From positions 2,617,001 through 2,681,000 of the forward strand of contig NZ_CP108882.1 in the NCBI RefSeq assembly GCF_036347055.1: DNA of 64,000 nt, in the 5' to 3' direction. Within the stretch, counting starts at the first letter, position 1; every line of letters starts with the position of its first letter. This stretch comes from Streptomyces sp. NBC_00820 (GTDB lineage Bacteria; Actinomycetota; Actinomycetes; Streptomycetales; Streptomycetaceae). Below, one piece after another: positions 61,201 to 64,000 of the stretch. Position numbers and translations under genes: made by a program. A model generated the notes under the pieces. It was not told the DNA's origin. It worked only from the letters and a program-made list of their open reading frames with translations, and ran no database searches.

Positions 61201-61764
61201 ATGGCCACACACGCAGTGCACAGGCGATCCGAGCGCCCCGCACGGGGACGCATCCGATTCGACGAGCACCTGCCCGTCGATCACCGCCTGAACACGGTCT
61301 ACCGGATCGGCGCGGGTGTCATCGGCCTGTTCCTGCTCGTCTTCGGCATCCTCGGCCTGGTCGACGAGATCGGGTTCTTCAACACCGGTGGCGACACGGT
61401 GGCGGGCCTGAACACCAACGGCGCACTGAGCGTGCTGTCGATCGTCGTCGGGGTGCTGCTCCTGGTGGGGATGGTGATCGGCGGGAACCTCGCGTCCACG
61501 CTGAACATGGTCTTCGGCATCCTGTTCATCCTGAGCGGGTTCGTGAACCTGGGCCTGCTGGACACCGACAGCAACATCCTGGCGTTCAAGATCCAGAACG
61601 TGTTCTTCACCTTCGTCGTCGGCGTGCTGCTGATGGCGTTCGGGATGTACGGCCGCGTCGGCTCGACGCTGCCGCACGACAACCCGTACTGGCGTTCCCG
61701 CCACCCCGAGTCGGCCGACGAACGGCAGGAGCCCACGCGACCGGCGGTCTCACCAGGACCCTGA
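61201..61764 (+). CDS. DUF4383 membrane protein
   Basis: A 187-aa protein starting ATG at 61201 behind GGGAGGC. The DUF4383 pattern is clear: RLNTVYRIGAGVIGLFLLVF, GLNTNGALSVLSIVVGVLLL, and STLNMVFGILFILSGFVNLG, with four membrane helices and hydrophilic ends. The family is common in actinobacteria and uncharacterised. Confidence 0.92.
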   Translation: MATHAVHRRSERPARGRIRFDEHLPVDHRLNTVYRIGAGVIGLFLLVFGILGLVDEIGFFNTGGDTVAGLNTNGALSVLSIVVGVLLLVGMVIGGNLASTLNMVFGILFILSGFVNLGLLDTDSNILAFKIQNVFFTFVVGVLLMAFGMYGRVGSTLPHDNPYWRSRHPESADERQEPTRPAVSPGP

Positions 61765-61833
61765 GGAAGCCGGATGGGTCGCGCCCCTGACCGACCCGGT
61801 CCGCTCGCGGCGGACGGCGGCTAATGTGTGCGC

Positions 61834-62052
61834 ATGCCTCGCTACGAGTACCGCTGCCGGACCTGCGGCGACACCTTCGAACTCAGCCGCCCCATGGCGG
61901 AGTCCGCCGCCCCCGCGGCCTGCCCCGCCGGCCATGACGACACGGTCAAGCTGCTGTCGACGGTCGCCGTGGGCGGCACGTCCAGCGCCCCGGCCCCCGC
62001 ACCCCGCTCGGGCGGTGGCGGCGGCTGCTGCGGCGGGGGTTGCTGCGGCTGA
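61834..62052 (+). CDS. FmdB-family zinc-ribbon protein
   Basis: A 72-aa protein starting ATG at 61834. MPRYEYRCRTCGDTFELSRP is the FmdB/CxxC_CxxC_SSSS signature, although the second pair is reduced to a single Cys in AACPAGHDD. The C-terminus is an extra Gly/Cys tail (GGGGGCCGGGCCG) that could bind metal. TAATGT (61822-61827) lies 6 nt before the ATG, so it is probably leaderless. Role: putative regulatory zinc-ribbon protein. Confidence 0.9.
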   Translation: MPRYEYRCRTCGDTFELSRPMAESAAPAACPAGHDDTVKLLSTVAVGGTSSAPAPAPRSGGGGGCCGGGCCG

Positions 62053-62068
62053 ATCGACGTGGGCGTCA

Positions 62069-62179
62069 ACGCTTGTGGGCCCACGCCCGTAGTCCACGCC
62101 TGTGGGCCCACACTCGTAGGCCCACGCCTGTAGGCCCACGCCTGTGGGCCCATACGCGTTGGCCTACGAGTGTTGGCCC
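62069..62179. repeat. Tandem array of eight ~14-bp repeats overlapping a gene end
   Basis: Copies of ACGCCTGTGGGCCC-type units (14 bp, one of 13) run from 62069 to 62179 with point differences. The last copies overlap the final 16 bp of the minus-strand HAD gene, including its stop codon. The unit contains GGGCCC, so the array has strong hairpin potential between convergent genes. Confidence 0.9.
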
Positions 62180-62997
62180 GTCGCCGCCGACGCACCCCGG
62201 GCCGCCTGCAGGAACTCACGGGTGATCCGCTCCCCCGCCAGCACCCCCCGCTCCGGCAGGGCGATGATCGCCGCGGCGGTCCAGTCGGCGTCGGCCAGCT
62301 CGCCGTGGCCGGGGCGCCAGCCCCGGTCGGCGGCCAGCAGCAGGTCGGCGTCCAGGAGGGAGTCCCCGGCCGTCAGCGTCAGCTTCGCTCCCGTGCGGCG
62401 GGCGACCTCGCGGACGGCCGCGCTCTTGGTGAGCGGCTTGGGGACGGCGTAGATCTTCCGGCCCTGGAGGGACACCGTCCAGCCCCGGTCCTCCGCCCAC
62501 GCCGCCAGCTCCTTCACCCACTCCTCGGGCAGCAGCTCGCGCTCGACGACGAGGTAGGCGAACAGGTCCTCCGCGACCCGGTGCTTGCGCACCCACGCGG
62601 GATCGGCGGACAGGTCCAGGCGGGCACTGATCTCCTCCAGCGGAGCGCACTCGTCGGCGAGCCGCGCCAGCACCCCGGCGTGCCAGTCCTGGTCGGTGAC
62701 CCCGTCCACCAGGAGATGGCCGCCGTTGGCGCAGATGGCGAACTTCGGCTGCGGTCCGGGCAGGTTGACGCGCTGGTACTGCTTGCGGGTGCGGGTCGTG
62801 GTGGGCACGAACACGGCCGCGTCGCCCAGGTCGGTCAGCAGCCGGGCCGCCGTCTCCGTCATGTACGACAGCGGCTTGTTCTCGTGGACCTCCACGCACA
62901 GCAGCCGGGGTGCGCGCGCGTCGGGCATCGTCAGGGCCAGGGCGGCCGAGGAGTAGATCAGCGTGCGGTCGAGGTCACTCGCCACCAGTACGGCCAT
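62164..62997 (-). CDS. HAD-family hydrolase of the ter-associated biosynthetic module
   Basis: A 277-aa protein starting ATG at 62997, sharing TGATG with the upstream phosphoribosyltransferase stop. HAD motif I is LVASDLDRTLIYSS, motif II is FVPTTTRTRKQY, a conserved Lys lies in KPLTKSAAVREVARR, and motif IV is TLTAGDSLLDADLLLAA; this is the Cof/sucrose-phosphatase-like cap class. In ter (tellurium/stress) loci an equivalent HAD protein is coupled to a phosphoribosyltransferase and ATP-grasp enzymes that are thought to make a nucleoside-like compound. The C-terminus is formed by the adjacent repeat array. Confidence 0.9.
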   Translation of the reverse strand: MAVLVASDLDRTLIYSSAALALTMPDARAPRLLCVEVHENKPLSYMTETAARLLTDLGDAAVFVPTTTRTRKQYQRVNLPGPQPKFAICANGGHLLVDGVTDQDWHAGVLARLADECAPLEEISARLDLSADPAWVRKHRVAEDLFAYLVVERELLPEEWVKELAAWAEDRGWTVSLQGRKIYAVPKPLTKSAAVREVARRTGAKLTLTAGDSLLDADLLLAADRGWRPGHGELADADWTAAAIIALPERGVLAGERITREFLQAARGASAATGQHS

Positions 62998-64000
62998 CAG
63001 AGGTTCACCGCCTTGCCGTCGGCACCGGTCGCGCCCCGAGTGTACTTGGGGTGGATCAACCCCACGCAGGTGTAAGGAAGTTCGCCGACCTCCTCGACCG
63101 GTACCCCGCGCTGCTCCGCGAGCAGGCGGACGTGGTCGAGGTCGGCTCCGGCGCCGGCCTTGGCGAGGATCTTCCAGGGCACCCGGCGCAGCAGCACACG
63201 GGTGGTCTCGCCGACGCCGGGCTTGACGAGGTTGACGTCGTGGATGCCGTACTCCTCGCTGATCCGCTCGACGGCCCGCCAGCCGTCCCAGGTCGGGGTG
63301 CGGTCCTGGGCCATCAGCTCCTTGACCGCCGCGTCGACGGTCTCGGTGACCTCGGGGAAGCGGGCGGACACGGCGTCGAGGAAGTCCACGGAGACGTCGG
63401 CACCGGCGAGTTCGCGGTAGAACTTGGCGCCGTGGAAGTCGTCCGGGCCGACGAGGTCGGCGCGCAGGACGGTGCGCGATATCAGGCCGGAGACGGTCGA
63501 GTTGAGGCAGGCGGAGGGTATGAGGAAGTCCTCGCGGGTGCCGTAGGTGCGCACGCAGGAGCCGGGGTCGGCGAGTACGGCGATCTCCGGGTTGAAGCCG
63601 GTGACACCCTCCCGCTTCTCGAACTCCTCGATGGCCTGGGTGAGTTCGCGGGTGATGGCGCCCTTGCCGGTCCAGCCGTCGACGAAGACGACGTCGCGGG
63701 GGTCGTGGTGGGCGGCGAGCCAGCGCAGCGCGTTGGCGTCGATGCCGCGGCCGCGGACGATGGAGACGGCGTAGTGCGGGAGCCGGTAGCCGTAGCGGTG
63801 CTGGGCCCAGCGGCGCATCAGCACGCCCACGGGGGTGCCGGCGCGGGCCAGGGAGACCAGCACCGGGCGGGGGGCGGGGGTGCCGGCGTCCGGGCGGGGC
63901 CGGGAGTGGGCGAGCTCGGCGATCACCGTTTCGGTGACCACGCCGACGGCCTGGGCGAGGCGGGCGGCCGAGGCGTCCAGGGCGGTGTGGAACAGCTCCT
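62997..64000 (-). CDS. Phosphoribosyltransferase / StiP-type protein of ter module (5' end beyond window)
   Basis: A partial reading frame of at least 334 residues; the start lies right of the window. Visible motifs: PVLVSLARAGTPVGVLMRRW, RGRGIDANALRWLAAHHDPR, VVFVDGWTGKGAITRELTQA (PRPP-loop-like, as in type I phosphoribosyltransferases), then VLADPGSCVRTYGTREDFLI and a C-terminal part ending near CVGLIHPKYTRGATG. This matches the PRTase/StiP (PF11202-type) proteins of ter operons. Coupling to the HAD gene (TGATG) supports the same pathway. Further ter genes are expected to the right. Confidence 0.88.
   Translation of the reverse strand, partial: ELFHTALDASAARLAQAVGVVTETVIAELAHSRPRPDAGTPAPRPVLVSLARAGTPVGVLMRRWAQHRYGYRLPHYAVSIVRGRGIDANALRWLAAHHDPRDVVFVDGWTGKGAITRELTQAIEEFEKREGVTGFNPEIAVLADPGSCVRTYGTREDFLIPSACLNSTVSGLISRTVLRADLVGPDDFHGAKFYRELAGADVSVDFLDAVSARFPEVTETVDAAVKELMAQDRTPTWDGWRAVERISEEYGIHDVNLVKPGVGETTRVLLRRVPWKILAKAGAGADLDHVRLLAEQRGVPVEEVGELPYTCVGLIHPKYTRGATGADGKAVNL

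Noticed and set aside
60942..62179. The two tandem arrays as a CRISPR locus.
   Set aside because: Units are 14-16 bp, contiguous, without unique spacers, and no cas gene is nearby.

Overview
The window is high-GC actinobacterial DNA and almost certainly Streptomyces. Coding frames are G/C-rich at the third position, start codons are often GTG, many operons overlap by TGATG/GTGA, and several genes look leaderless. Gene content and order match, from memory, the S. coelicolor core-chromosome stretch around SCO2290-SCO2366. It is mostly conserved housekeeping and regulatory DNA; accessory DNA is confined to the first 2 kb.

0-2 kb: tail of an IS5-type transposase, then a complete ISAzo13-family insertion sequence (19-bp terminal inverted repeats, 3-bp TTA target duplication). 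2-15 kb: GAF/PucR regulator, RNase P RNA (rnpB) overlapped by an EamA permease gene, AraC regulator, RNB nuclease, YaaA, KDPG aldolase, RNase H/phosphatase, zinc-ribbon and NIF3 proteins, and a GPE-repeat protein. 15-21 kb: MaoC-type hydratase, an ABC exporter with a two-component system, and an ECF sigma factor coupled to a membrane partner. 21-28 kb: two MFS exporters (one with a C-terminal beta-sandwich domain), a methyltransferase, a secreted amidase and membrane/secreted proteins. 28-33.8 kb: a coupled three-gene operon (GT4 glycosyltransferase, SAM methyltransferase, alpha/alpha-toroid enzyme) divergent from a KstR-like TetR gene, with a KstR-type box between them.

33.9-40.2 kb is the most interesting block. 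A cobalamin riboswitch leads a fully coupled operon: two membrane-anchored extracellular proteins (an alpha/alpha-toroid protein and an SCO2322-family protein), then EcfT, a fused double EcfA ATPase and an ECF S component. I read it as a vitamin B12 uptake system with dedicated surface-binding proteins reminiscent of intrinsic factor/transcobalamin.

40-54 kb: small SLT-like hydrolase behind a structured leader, DUF1275 protein, GT87-PAP2 fusion, ProP-like symporter behind a long structured leader, O-methyltransferase, minimal FHA protein, DUF1992 and GNAT proteins, MFS-winged-helix fusion, HAD phosphatase, and a GDT1/TMEM165 manganese transporter behind a yybP-ykoY riboswitch. 54-64 kb: secreted HNH nuclease, DoxX protein with an iron-box-like promoter, a degenerate Cu/Zn-SOD-like protein, DedA, DUF2277, PanE-like reductase, a small protein with a LexA-like box, tRNA-Val(UAC), a coiled-coil protein, DUF4383 and FmdB proteins, and at the right edge a HAD + phosphoribosyltransferase pair typical of the biosynthetic module of ter (tellurium/stress) loci.

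Family assignments rest on motifs read by eye and memory of the families; no searches were run.
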